Assembly: GCA_947652605.1 (NCBI GenBank)
Contig: OX393577.1
Coordinates: 32,367,466 to 32,431,465 of the forward strand
DNA length: 64,000 bases
Direction: 5' to 3'
From: Elmis aenea
Lineage: Eukaryota; Arthropoda; Insecta; Coleoptera; Elmidae
Part shown: in pieces, positions 1 through 11,447 of the stretch
How positions within the stretch are numbered: position 1 is the stretch's first letter
Layout of the letters: each line of letters begins with the position of its first letter
Notes under the pieces: model-generated
Told to the model about the DNA's origin: nothing
The model's input: only the letters and a program-made list of their open reading frames with translations
The model's database searches: none
Made by a program: the position numbers and the translations under genes

Positions 1-1287
1 TTAACATGTACCTTGTGTCCTATACCTATACTTACAAACTTCATGTAGCAAACTGCACAAAGTTTTTTTAAAATGCTAGTGCATAAGTATAGAAAATATT
101 TTATATAAATAAGTCGTTGGGTCACTTAATATCGAATTTGATATAATAAGTCGTATTTTGCATACAATTATTACCACAAATTTAACAATGCCGTAAGCTC
201 TAAAATTCATAAATCCCCAATTTAAAAATGTTAATGAGATTTTCTAATTAAAGTGTGATAAATAACTCGGAAACTTTTAAAAGTTAATTTTCAAGTTTGC
301 TTTTAGACTGCGTAATAAAATTGTCGTAAAAGCTAAAAACGAATCAACTTTCCGGGTTTGAACTGAACACATCCAAATATCCAATCGTTTTACATTGAAA
401 ATTATAGATGTAAATTTCCTGTAGCAAAAGTTTTATCGTAGCTTTCTTTTTTTATACTCATTTATATTTTTTAGGACCAACGTTAAGTATCCTGCAGTAT
501 ATAACTTGTTTTAATTGCATGTTCGGATCATTTAAATTACAAGGAACAATTTATACTTACATTTAAAGTAAATTAGGTAATTTGTTAAGCTTAACAAAAA
601 CCCTTAAAATAAATTACCTGCCCGACAGTTGAGGCATAAGGGAATTCTTTTTTTACAATTGCATGTAAAATATTTTAAATTGTTTAAAAATGTGTCTAAA
701 ATATTAAAAAGCTTTGCGATACAGAAAATCATTTAAAACTGCCAATAGGTGTTTAAGTTGTAAGTTATTTATATAAATGATGTGAAGACTTAATCAGTTC
801 CTTTAGGTAATTGCACAATAAAATTAAAATAATTTTTTACCATTCCACAAATTAATGTCTAGAAATACATTGATTAAATTTAATATTGAAACTTTACTGT
901 AGATATATTTGCACATTTGCAGAATGTTCGTTTTGTTTAGTTGTCTTTCGTTTATTTTTAGGAGAAGTTTGGATTGTTTGAACGATACGTAATTCAAACA
1001 ACGTTAGTAAAAAATCACATTACTTCATTATCAGATTAAAATTATCTTAATTTTAGGAGAATAATACGAATAATCATCCCAAAACACAATCTCCAAATTA
1101 TTAAGTTTGTACACTTCGAATCGTCAAGATTCTTTTAACAATCGGACCGTAAAACAACTGTAATTGAATCTATACAACGGGTAAAAAACAACTTCTGAAA
1201 CAAATTTAAAAAAGTTTTGTCTTAGCTTTAGTCATAAAATATTTAAAATATAACTAGTCATAACTTGAGATATGCATTGAAATCGAC
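1..1287. other. AT-rich non-coding DNA
   Basis: No reading frame, RNA gene or clear repeat boundary could be supported here. The stretch is uniformly AT-rich with short homopolymer runs, like the intergenic background of the rest of the window. Confidence 0.6.
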
Positions 1288-1505
1288 CAGTAGCGTAGGC
1301 AAAATGTTTTCATGGGGGGCGGTTGATCAAGGCTACAGCCTTAAATTGATTTTTACTTATCCAACCTCACACACAAACACGGATTGTAACATGTATGAAA
1401 ATATATTTATAAGAACTTTCTCATAAAATTGGTTGACACGTTCTGCGGAGCTGTACCCACGTCCCTAGTTCAATATATCCAGGTTATTGGGGGGGAGGGG
1501 GGAGG
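1288..1505. mobile_element. hAT-like remnant ending in a G-rich tract
   Basis: The left end reads CAGTAGCGTAGGC, close to the terminus CAGTGGCGTAGGC of the better preserved element at 32084. No matching right terminus was found, so the boundary given is only the end of the unusual GC-richer stretch. That stretch finishes in an almost pure G run (about 1489-1505) that could form a G-quadruplex. No transposase frame is present. The call is by similarity of the end only. Confidence 0.3.
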
Positions 1506-2552
1506 TTTCCGTGATCACATTCACCAATTTTAACAATGACATCAAAAGTTTTACACAAAATAATATATAAAAAATGCAATAAATAAAAGTATTGTCACGA
1601 CTTTATCTTTTTAATTTATCTGAGAGGTAGGTAGTAAACACTATAATAGAATTGTGTTTATTTAGTTTTCTGTCAGAAATGAAAATATTGTTCGTCAATA
1701 AGCGGATTAAAAAAAAAGATTATTCATTATTATACAGGATGATCCATGTAAGTTTATAGGACGGTTTTTAGTATCACAAAATAATTATCAAATATGTGCG
1801 TTTGTTTTTAAGGTAATTAGATAAGATTAGAGAGACTCACAAAATTTTATATACCTTTACGTTGTAGTAGGCGTAATGACATATGCTTCTAATATTTATT
1901 TTTATTAATATTACCATAATTAATTATATTTGAGTTACAATAAATATAATAAATAAAAGCATATAATTGTTGGGGTGCACCACTAGGCGATGACTTATTT
2001 GTACTATAGTAAAAAGAGCCTTCTATACATTATTTTTTTTTAAATATTACATTTCGCATTATTTAAGCACTAAAGATTTTACGTTATAAAATTGCAAAAT
2101 AAATTTAGTGTATAATAAAAAAATATTACAAAAATCTGATAAAAGAAATTGTTAAAATATCTTATCTAATTTTTGAAACTTCGGAGCGGATGTAGATAAG
2201 TAATTTAATGTTTCACCCATAACATAAAAAGTTCATCCAAAAATGTGTGTTTAGTTTTATCTGTAGATTCATTAATAAGTGAAACTCCCATTTCTCTTCA
2301 TCTTAAATAAAAGAAACACTCCGTGTTTTAAAATTATAATAAACGTTTATTTAGTAAATAGCTTCAAAATTTAGATAAATAAAATACTCAATTTGTAGTA
2401 CTTGAAGCCAAATAATCAAGTAAATGGTATGTAATTTCTTAAAACGAAACAATCACTTAAAGACATCACTATATTGCCACCAGTATTCAATTCACAGTTA
2501 TAACAGAATCGGTCAAGACGATACTAGAATACCTACCATTTTTACTTCACAA
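1506..2552. other. upstream region of the gustatory receptor
   Basis: AT-rich DNA with no gene. A motif TATACAGGATG near 1732-1742 resembles the ends of the TA-flanked miniature elements found elsewhere in the window, but no partner end was seen. An in-frame ATG at 2424 lies upstream of the chosen receptor start. The 43 residues it would add do not look like the N-terminus of this family. No convincing TATA box or initiator could be fixed. Confidence 0.4.
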
Positions 2553-5500
2553 ATGTACCTGAAAATATACCGTGATTTTAAGCAAAAAATTACGAATTTA
2601 TTTCCTCTACCAGCGGATGTGTATGAAGCGATGCTTCCTTTACACATAACCTGCAAATTCTTTGGTTTGACGCCGTACGTTACTAAACGGAATGAAAACG
2701 GAACAAAAACGATGGAAGTAAATTTTTGGGCAACAACAATTTGCATTTTGCTAATTTCAATATACGCAACAGGAACTTTGACAAAATTATGCCAATACAG
2801 TTTCGATTTATCCAAAAATGATTTGCGAACTACACTACATGTGTTTCAAGATTGTTCCATAACAATTATAGCCGTTGTCAACGTTTTATTTTCTTGTATT
2901 TACTCTTATAAAATTACCGATGGGTTTAAAATTCTTAACAGTATAGAAGCCTCATTTCAGATTCTTGCTGTATGGATGCCGTACAGGTAAGGCACAGACT
3001 AAACTATTTTACGAAATTGTTTTTAAATACAGTGTGTACAAAACGTAACGTAACAGGTCAATATCTCGTCTTGTGATAACTTTACAAAAAAAAAGTTTCG
3101 AATAGAAGTCATTTACTACATAACCTTAAATTATTTTTAAATACACACAGTGTTTTGTTTTTGCAATTATTAAACAACTAAAATTCATTTCCAAGTAAAT
3201 TGTGCAGCAACGTTTTTATCACTTACAATATAAACTTCTAACATATAAAACTTTTTACAGTGTTGAAATGTAGCCATATTCACAGTACCACAATAAACAG
3301 TTATAAAATACAAAAGAATACACGGGTTTGCTTAAATGTTTAAAAATTGACTTGGAAATGACGTTTACTTGTTTATTAATTGTAAACATCAAGAAATCAT
3401 GACAAACTTTGATAAGGAAATATTTACAAAATTAGCCATATGTCGGTTATATTTTGCAACAAATATGAAAAACTATATATTTTTGAAAAGCTAAAAAAAC
3501 GCCCTTTCATATAAAGTCATGGCCAACTAGGGTTTCCATTTAAAAAAATATAAGTTTACTTAATATCTCAAAAGTCAAAGTCGTTAAAAAAATTAATCTG
3601 GTTTTTAAATTAAGCATAAAAATCTGTATGAAAAACGTATATAACATTATGTTTTATTTTAATAAATAAAGAAGTTACAGTAAATTTTCAAAAATTATAA
3701 AATTTCATTTTTCGTCTGTAGTACGATATCAGATTTTCGCTAACTATTACAGTAACCGAGATACCCCGTAAAACATTCGAATTTGGTCCACCCTGTATAG
3801 TTAATATTCGAAACATGTCTAGCTATTACTGATTAAGTTAAACTTAACATTTTATTTATTTTGGCTAAAGCTGGTGAAGATTAGTCATTTTATTTTGGCA
3901 CCCGATATTGAACTAAATATATATATTTTTTTATATGTCCATAAAACTTAATTATTACCAGAGCTATTAGATGTAACTGTAAATGTAAATGTTTGTAATA
4001 TGCGCACATTAACCAGTAACCATAAATTAATAGACCTTATGACCTACAATGCGAAAATAAAGCTATTTAGCATATTTAGTTGCACATAAATATAATTAGT
4101 TAAATAATGTGGATGCCGCGACTGCCACAGTTTGTAGTCGAATAATATAAACCCTTGCTTGTCTATTATGTCACTCGTTAAACAGTGATATTAAAACAAA
4201 TGTAATGCGAAATTAAAATAATCATACTAATAGTCATAATATGAATGTATTTTATACCTCTTACTAACACATTAGCAAAAAACGATTAAAAATATTTACA
4301 TTATTTCCAGTTAACACAATTATTATAATAGACAAGGCAAGGCTCGAAATAAAACAATTAAAGTCCGTTATTGTTGTTTCCATGCCAACCTTGGTTTTTA
4401 TTTTAAGATTTGAATTTTTTTTAGATTATTTCGCTTATTTTTGAAAATAGACATATAAAATATCATATCATTGTAAAGAGAAAAAAATAATGTTTAAATC
4501 TAAGTCATCACCTACTACGACTGCCATTTAAAAAAATTGTTTTGTCAAATATCTCGCACGGTAATTTATAAATGAAAATCTGACTACCGCCATTTTATAG
4601 CAAACAAAATCTAACATTTTTCCTTTGGCGTTTTTGTGTATTCGCAAATATAGCCGAGATATTTAAGTTTAAAACTTTTGATCGATTTCGGTTTTTTCGT
4701 TATATCACGCAAGCCATGGAATTTTTAAACAAAACAACATCTTGTTTAAAGTACACTTCTAAATAGCTAAATTTTGTCCCAGTTAACCAACCTTGTATTT
4801 TCATTATTTACGGAGATGGCTATAGTGTCCCATGGAAAAGTGAAACACCCTGTATAAATATAATTGTTTTTACTATTTTAAATATTTTGTATAAAATTTT
4901 TATGAAAATTACATCTAGTTTTAATGAATATTATTATTACAGACGCATCTACATACAAGTATTTGTACATGTGGTAATGATAAGTTCTGTACTAACAACA
5001 GTTTTATTTTGCTTTGCTTTCGTTCAAAACGAAGAAATATCCTTGGACTGGGAATTTTTGTCGTTTTTTGTTTTTCTACCGATTTATTTAATAAACTTAT
5101 TGTTGCAAACACAGTATATACATTATTTGAACGTACTGCGGAGACGATACACGCTTCTTAATGAATATTTAGAAGTCCTCGCTAAAGAAACGGACACGAT
5201 CAACTGTAAATAATAATAACGCAATAAAATAAAAGCTATAAACATGCACTAAACTTTTTATTTTTAGGTGTTACTTCAAAACAAAACTTTCTAGCGGAAA
5301 GTGCAGCCACCAAAGGTTTAAAAAGCTTAGTTGGTATTTCAGATCCTATATTTATTATTGAAAAAGTAGCTGAACTGCATATAAAGCTATCAAGCATTGC
5401 TCGTTTAATTAATGGAGCGTTTTCGGTTCAGCTTCTGGTTCGCATTACAGTTGCATTTATCAGCATTGTTTCCGCATTATTCCTCCTAGGCATCGATATT

Positions 5501-8499
5501 GGAAATACCAGCGTGGATAAGGCCGGATTAACTACTACCTTCATTTTAATGATATGGGCTACTGCAAGTGCTCTTGAAGTTACTTCAGTAGTTTGGATAA
5601 CTAGTTCTACTTGCGAGGAAGTAAGTAAACTATTTAGTTGCACATTTTAAAAAACTTTGCAAAATTGTCAATATCTCGCAATTCAAAAATTTCTCTTACA
5701 AAAGCTACTGCAACTATTTAGACCACGCTTTTTATATTCTATGTTATAAATATCTACAAATACTTTTTAAATAGGTATATTTTTAATAAATCAGCGGCAG
5801 GTGGCCCATATTACTTCTTAGTCTACGGATTGAAACTAAGATTTTTTAGTTTTACCAATCTACACATTACTCAAGAAGTTTAGTAACCTGAAGATATTCT
5901 TGCAACGGAAACGAAACGTCGGTTTCAACTTGAAAATCAGTAAAGACTGCATGTTTTGAATAGTTTAGGAATAATTAAGACATTTCCATTTTCAAAATTG
6001 TGAAACATCGATGTTGCAGATAAAAAAGGCGTTAATATGGCAAAAACGGGTTAAAGAGACAAATATAGTAACTCCATTATTGGTACTATACCATACTTTC
6101 GTTTGATTAATATGTCAAAACCAAAATACTATTCATTTATTCGAGCAAATATAAAACATTTAAACCTTATAACATACTTTAAAACAAGTGATTATATATT
6201 AGACCAAAAATGAATTATTAATTTACTTGGTTTAATAACTAGGACTGTCTTAAAAAGTAAAACGTTACTGTATAATATTTAATATGTTTAAATTAAATAT
6301 AATCCCATTACTAAATGCTTAATCAACTTAGTATCATATGCTACACAAATAAATTTAAGTTAGCAATTTACATGAATTTGTTTATTTAAGACATTTTTAT
6401 ATAAATAAGTATCAAATAAGACTACCAAACAAATACAAATATTTTTCTATATTGGAGTTTAACGCTATATACCCTTAACATTAACACCCGCTGCAATATA
6501 TTAACTACGTAGCTGTTACACAAAACTTATTTATTTACATAAGTGTGTTGAAAATGAAATTGTATTTTTAATTTAATCTAATTTATTTTCGTTTCTGGAA
6601 ATTTCCCTACTAGTTATAGTATGTGATGCAAGTCAATAATAAAGTTCACTTCAATTACTACTTTCTACGAGTTATATAACATGGAAGTTATTAGGTGGCC
6701 ACGTTGTTTGCAAACTTAATTCAATGGACTCTATTCCATGAATACAATTATAATTCATGATTGGCAAATAAACTTCGTCAATGCTTGGTTAATTTAGTTG
6801 TATCTAGAAACTGTATTTAAGAAATAAAACACACTAGCAATATTTTTTTATTTGAGATTTTAAAACGGTACGATTATCTAATTATTTGACACTGTTTTTG
6901 TAATACATTATTTACGAGCGTGTTTTAGAGTTTAAAATGTGAATTATTAACCAGCGCGCAATAATTAAAATTCAAATTTACAAAATTGTTTTGTTTAACT
7001 ATGTGACTTGCTAAGTCTTGTTTATTACTAGCAACGGAGTAATATTGCTTTATTTGATATCTCAAATTGTTTAACTGTAAATTTAGAACTTCTACATTAT
7101 TATAAATTAAGTTCAATTTTGCTAGGCGGATTTTTTCGTTGAAGTAAAGATCTGTCCAGGGTGCAGGGTGGTTCACATAGAAGGGCCACTATTGGGATCT
7201 CGTAAACGGTATAAACTAAAAAGAAGTTTAAATTAGACTAGTTCTTCTTTGTGAGACCTATTCAGCGAGGCTTTAATGTTTTAAAAAGTTCCATGACACG
7301 CTAGGTAATAAACAAAAATCAAAATGGGCATTTTTTAAATCGTTAAAAACTCGGTTATATTTGATGGTACAAAAATATTTTTTGGCAAAAAGTTGGAAAT
7401 TTTGTTACGCACTGCAAAATGAAAACATTTATTTGTTTCAATATTGTTTAAATTCATGGCACCTGGTGTCACCGTGTGAACTACCCAGTTAAACTTTTTT
7501 GTAGCTCTTACCGTTTACGCGACCCAATAGTGGCCATTCTATGTGGACACCACCCTGTATAATTAAGTTTTACAAAGAATCTACTGTAAAAAAAATGCAT
7601 ATTTTTCATTAAAAGGATTTAGTCGTATTTAACACTAACTCTACCTTTGCAGGAACATTATCCACTCCAATGCAAAATAGCTACTGCGCTTTTATTTTTT
7701 CCTAAGATTTTTAAAACGTAATAGATCATTTTAATACAATTTTAGCCCTGATTAAAGGTGTAATTACCGAAATAATTTTATGTTTATTCGTTAAGTTACT
7801 TATTACCAAATATATTTCACAGAAGAGTATCGATTGTAGTTAATTGAAGAAAATTTGAGGTTTTAAAGATGTGAACTGTCTGAAACTCTATGTGTGTAAT
7901 ATTTTACGTAATAAAAATGTTCAAGAGTAGGTACGGGTTAAGTATTGCATTTATAGAACGAAGCGCATATTCAAATTGAGCAAGTAAATTCTAAATTCAC
8001 AATTATCATAGTAGCTATTTGACTATTCAGCAATTTTATAATTGAATTGCGGAGCTACTCGAATACTGCTGACTCAGTAAGCATTAGAGTATTTTTAGTA
8101 ATCGCTCTTAATCTTTTAGGCCAATAAGTGCCCCCGCTGGATGCATAAAATTCGAAATAATACCTCCGATGTTAAACTACAGAATGTGGTACGTATATTC
8201 ACATAATATCTGAACAATTCTTGTTTACTAATATACGCATATTTCAGATAGAGATGTACTCTTTGCAGATGTTCCATAATCGTCTACAGTTTTACGTTTG
8301 CGGGTTATTTCCTTTAGACTACACTCTGCTACACACGGTATTAAAACAAATTAGTTATTATCCAAATGCTTAAAGTGTTTTGTAGATTGTAGCAGGTGCT
8401 ACAACATATCTGGTTATATTGGTACAATTTAGAAGCGCTGATCCGAATGCACTAGCAGGTTCCAATAGAACACCAAAATTTAATAACGGAACGACATAA
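2553..8499 (+). CDS. gustatory receptor, complete, six exons, 440 residues
   Basis: Insect gustatory receptors are seven-helix, ligand-gated cation channels of taste neuron dendrites. Exons: 2553-2986, 4943-5205, 5268-5620, 8120-8188, 8248-8337, 8386-8499. All five introns start GT and end AG (1956, 62, 2499, 59 and 48 bp), and phases (2,1,0,0,0) join without a stop, giving 440 residues, normal for the family. The N-terminal block (VYEAMLPLHITCKFFGLTPY, about 23-42) matches the usual receptor start, so I chose ATG 2553 over ATG 2424. Likely membrane helices lie near 57-77, 100-120, 150-172, 182-201, 288-310, 323-347 and 386-417. Helix 7 holds the hallmark TYLVILVQF (410-418), followed by an unusually long 22-residue tail. 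The last exons (VKLQNV|IEMYSLQM...GLFPLDYTLLHT) are typical of the family. It resembles the Gr28/Gr43a type more than the Gr5a/Gr64 sugar type, but the ligand cannot be inferred. No second receptor lies nearby. Confidence 0.94.
3500..3800. repeat. mobile-element remnant in receptor intron 1
   Basis: This stretch ends in CCACCCTGTATAG (about 3788-3800), the right-hand terminus of the TA-flanked miniature elements common in this window. It contains sequence of the 'ATATCTC' type often found inside such elements. A clear left terminus was not found, so this is a partial or degenerate copy. It has no coding content and lies wholly within the first intron of the receptor gene. Confidence 0.35.
4480..4860. 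repeat. second mobile-element remnant in receptor intron 1
   Basis: The stretch closes with ACACCCTGTATA (about 4844-4856), again the right end of a TA-type miniature element, only 80 bp upstream of exon 2. Its interior is slightly less AT-rich than the background and has no open frame. The left end could not be paired, so the extent is approximate. Confidence 0.35.
7164..7557. mobile_element. TA-flanked miniature inverted-repeat element in receptor intron 3
   Basis: The ends are inverted repeats of about 50 bp: the left end starts CAGGGTGG and runs through GGCCACTATTGGG to CGTAAACGGTA near 7211; the complementary arm occupies about 7507-7557 and ends CACCCTG followed by TA. The left flank is TG, probably a mutated TA. 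At 394 bp with no reading frame it is a non-autonomous element. TA duplication and CAGGGTG ends fit the Tc1/mariner group, but the family name is inference. Confidence 0.75.
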
Positions 8500-8901
8500 A
8501 GTTGCCATGTCGTAATTACGAATGGAAGATACTGTTCGCATATTATGTTGCAAAGCAATAGAGAAACTTAATTTTTAGCACAATTTTGTATCACACGTTA
8601 ATGTTATAGAAAATTTATCAGTTTATGGTATCATGAAGTAGTAGTAAAAAAACCATCTTGATTATTTTTTGTAATGTTATTATTGCTTAATCCTTTTACT
8701 ACAGCTAAGTTGGACACAGAGCTGTGCCGTTGTATGAACAACTTTGCCGCGGAACACGCGTTATTGGCCACATTTAGCTAATTATTGCTTAAAAAGTGGC
8801 AGTTTTAGCTATGATGAGTGCGTATTTGCTAAACGATTTTGCGCCGCACAGGGGAATTTGAGGTTATATTTGTGTATATATAATTAATATACAATATTTT
8901 A
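8500..8901. other. 3' flank of the receptor gene with a GC-richer patch
   Basis: No polyadenylation signal of the AATAAA type was seen soon after the receptor stop. Positions 8690-8845 are clearly GC-richer than the surroundings and contain short open frames on both strands, none recognisable and none with clean splice sites. It may be an old transposon end or receptor 3' UTR. Confidence 0.35.
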
Positions 8902-9291
8902 TGCGGGGATGTTTCAAAAAGTAACAGCAAATATAATATGAGATATATAACTTGATTACAGATTCAAATGTTATGTCAGTTTTCTATATAATCACCTTCA
9001 TTTTCAATACACTTGTCACACCGTTGCGCCTATTTCTTTATTCCATCAAATAATAGTTATTTATGTATCAAGGCCAAAAAGTGTAACTTTTTCGGCCGCG
9101 TCTGATTTGCAAACAGGCAAGGCCGAAAAAGTACGTTTTGGCCGAGGTGCATATTACATTTTTTGTGCGATCGAATTAAAAACAATTTAAATTTTTAGTA
9201 ATTTTCAAAATTATAGGTTAGAAACTACGTGACATTCTGTCACTGACAGATGACGGCGTGTGTACTGCATTACCGGCCCTCTCCTTAGCAA

Positions 9292-9750
9292 CAGGGCTCG
9301 AAACCGAAAAAATTTTTGGTTAACGGTTAACCGAAATCGAGAACTTTATTTTTATAACGGTTTTTGTTGAAAAACCGGTTTTATTCGTAAAACACCGGTT
9401 TAGAAAAAACGGGTTAAATTAACCGGTTTTTAAAATTATTTAGATCAGGAATGCAAAGTATGAAATGATATTATTTATTCATAATTTTATAATAAATGTA
9501 CAATCAAGAGTTCAGTAATGACTTTTGGTAAACTAATCGCATTTACTACAGATTTTGTATTTTTCATCGTAATTTTTATTTTAAAAAAGACGTTAAAAAA
9601 AACGGTTTTTTATTATTTTGGTTAAAGGTTACCGTTTTTTTTGCCTTTAAAAATAACGGTTTCGGTTTCGGTTAAAAATCACTTTTTCTGACAAAAAATA
9701 ACGGTTAACCGGTTTTTTAAACCGGTTTAAAAAACCGGTTTCATGCCCTG
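9292..9750. mobile_element. non-autonomous hAT element, copy 1
   Basis: Ends are CAGGGCTCGAAACCG and the complement of CAGGGCATGAAACCG. The element is flanked by a perfect 8-bp direct repeat CTTAGCAA (9284-9291 and 9751-9758), the length produced by hAT transposases. The 459-bp interior is full of CGGTTAACCG and AACCGGTTT motifs and has no transposase frame. A second copy of the same family lies at 23809-24306. Confidence 0.85.
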
Positions 9751-9833
9751 CTTAGCAACGGCCGTAAAAGTTACTTTTCAGGCCGTTGCTAAGGGTAACG
9801 GCCTGAAAAGTAACTTTTACGGCCGTTGCTAAG
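9751..9833. repeat. perfect 37-bp inverted repeat (hairpin)
   Basis: Arms 9751-9787 and 9797-9833 are exact reverse complements separated by a 9-nt loop. They are GC-richer than the flanks and contain GGCCGTAAAAGTTACTTTTC. This is the centre of the palindromic element at 9159-9912. The hAT insertion lies exactly at the outer end of the left arm. Confidence 0.85.
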
Positions 9834-9933
9834 GATAGGGCCGGTAATGCAGTACTTTATGGTTGCTAACGCGTCCGTCAAACAGCTGTTTCTAGTACGA
9901 TCGCACAAAAAATTGTTTTTGGTTGTGCTTTTA

Positions 9934-10069
9934 GCCAGGAGGTCAAGGAAGCGATGCATTTCTGGCTGAAGAGGCACAACCCAAAACATTTATTGCTGGT
10001 GGAATTAATAAGTTGGTGCAACGGTGTGAAAAGTGTGTTGAAAAGGAAGGTGATTATGTAGAAAACTGA
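9934..10069 (+). pseudogene. mariner-like transposase C-terminal fragment
   Basis: Two frames give recognisable transposase end sequence: first QEVKEAMHFWLKR, then after a frameshift near 9980 QPKTFIAGGINKLVQRCEK and the terminal GDYVEN with TGA at 10067-10069. The pattern of a W-L-x-x-QPK block followed by INKLVxRxxKCxxxxGDYVE is the tail of mariner/IS630-type DDE transposases. No catalytic residues remain. The mirror copy is in the left arm, about 8990-9060 on the minus strand. Confidence 0.65.
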
Positions 10070-10316
10070 CATAACATTTGAATCTCTAATCGAATTATAT
10101 ATCTCAAAATATTCAATTTGCTGTAAATTTTTGAAACACCCAGTATATTAATTACTTGGTGGCATTTCGTCTTCATAAATCACCCAATGGAAAGCCACTA
10201 TAGTACCTAACGTCCCAGTTGAAAAGACGTCCCTCTAGTAATGTTTGGTCCCAAAAAATGACTTGGAAGGAAGCTCTTGAGTGGCATCCCAAATAATCGT
10301 TTAACAATTATTATAA

Positions 10317-10816
10317 AGTCTGTTTTATACTACACTATTTTTTCGTTTAAGAAAATCGTATACGATTTTCTAGTACGGTGTCAATCAGAAATTACAAATC
10401 TTGAACGAAAAATTCGTATGAAATTAGAACCTGTCCTAAATGGGTCCAATTTTAGCATGGGCGTGTTCTTTACCATGGGCGCATGCGTATTCTACTGCAA
10501 CTGTATCTGACCGCATGTCATTTGTGGGTTATGTTAACTGAAACGATCAAACGATGTTAAATACTACTTATTACCGTTATATCCCTCACAATTTATTTTG
10601 TAGGAATAAATATGTAGAATGGAACAAGCGTTAAATATACGTTAAATTTGAAAATGATTCGCTTTCTGTTGTGATCAAATTGAACATTTTCGTACCAAAA
10701 AATAGTACAGTGTAAGAGGTTCATATTTTCCATGCTAAATTCTTGAACGAAATTTTTGTATCAAAAATCGTATACGATTTTCTTAAACGAAAAAATAGTA
10801 TAGTATAAAACAGTCT
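10317..10816. mobile_element. TAA-flanked PIF/Harbinger-like miniature element
   Basis: Inverted ends of about 53 bp with two mismatches start AGTCTGTTTTATACTACAC at 10317; the complementary arm ends at 10816. TAA occurs directly outside both ends (10314-10316, 10817-10819), the 3-bp target site typical of PIF/Harbinger. Each arm ends in a perfect palindrome AAAATCGTATACGATTTT, so each arm can also fold on itself. The 500-bp interior has a GC-richer centre (10440-10540) and no transposase. Confidence 0.7.
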
Positions 10817-10819
10817 TAA

Positions 10820-11447
10820 GATATAAAAAATGTAATAATATTATGTGTACAGCTTGCCGTTGTAAAAATAGGCGATATTGCTTACTTTTAAGTTAGCTTG
10901 AAGTTGCCATCAACTAAACTGCCACAACAAATAAACTCTTTTGTCAAATAACTGTAAATTTGCAAAACAATACGAGAGAAAACCGCTACAATGTTGAAGT
11001 CTGTGGTTAATTCTTTGTTACGCAACACTGGACATTGAATTAAACAAAAAGGTACTACCGAGTTCACGTTTTACGAGGTTGCACACTTTGGCATTCATGT
11101 CCTTTCACAGGTTTTATATTTGTAGTCAGGGAAGGATGCAAGTTCGTTGAATCGTAAATTATTCGATTCCTTTTACTACGTGTTTGCTTACATGCAGTAT
11201 TATCATTATCACAGCTGCATACTCTCATATTAGGGACTGAACAACTATATGTTACAATGTATTGATACAGTTTTTGTTGCTATTTCAAGTATACGTAAAC
11301 GGTCAAAACGAAACAGTTTTATAAGATATGGTTCCACGTAAAAAGTTTTAAATAAAATAAACTGCTTAACCCTAACACCGAAATATTAAAATTTATGTTG
11401 CAATAAATTGTTGTTTTTTTTTTAATATGTTTTTTTTACTCAAGGAT
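10820..11447. other. AT-rich spacer
   Basis: Between two inverted-repeat elements. No open frame above background and no repeat ends were found. Confidence 0.5.

Larger units (their letters stand above)
9159..9912. mobile_element. palindromic element inserted in the mariner foldback
   Basis: The ends share a perfect 15-bp inverted repeat (TTTTTTGTGCGATCG at 9159-9173 and its complement at 9898-9912). Further in, a second inverted match surrounds GCATTACCGGCCCT and its complement (about 9266-9280 and 9839-9852). The core is a perfect hairpin (see 9751-9833). Removing the hAT insert at 9292-9750 makes the two arms pair continuously through the CTTAGCAACGG stretch. No coding capacity was seen. 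The family is unknown. Confidence 0.6.
8902..10145. mobile_element. mariner-type foldback element carrying nested insertions
   Basis: Arms of about 130 bp at 8902-9030 and about 10015-10145 are inverted copies of each other, flanked by TA on both sides (8900-8901 and 10146-10147). Each arm runs outward from the end of a mariner-like transposase gene, so the last codons (ending GDYVEN in the right arm, GDYIEN in the left) occur twice, in opposite orientations. The middle is replaced by a second palindromic element (9159-9912), itself interrupted by a hAT element. Such foldbacks arise by inverted duplication of one transposon end. The element cannot encode an active enzyme. Confidence 0.75.

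Noticed and set aside
9789..10072. Two overlapping minus-strand frames of 64-66 codons
   Set aside because: Antisense to the mariner transposase fragment and the palindrome.
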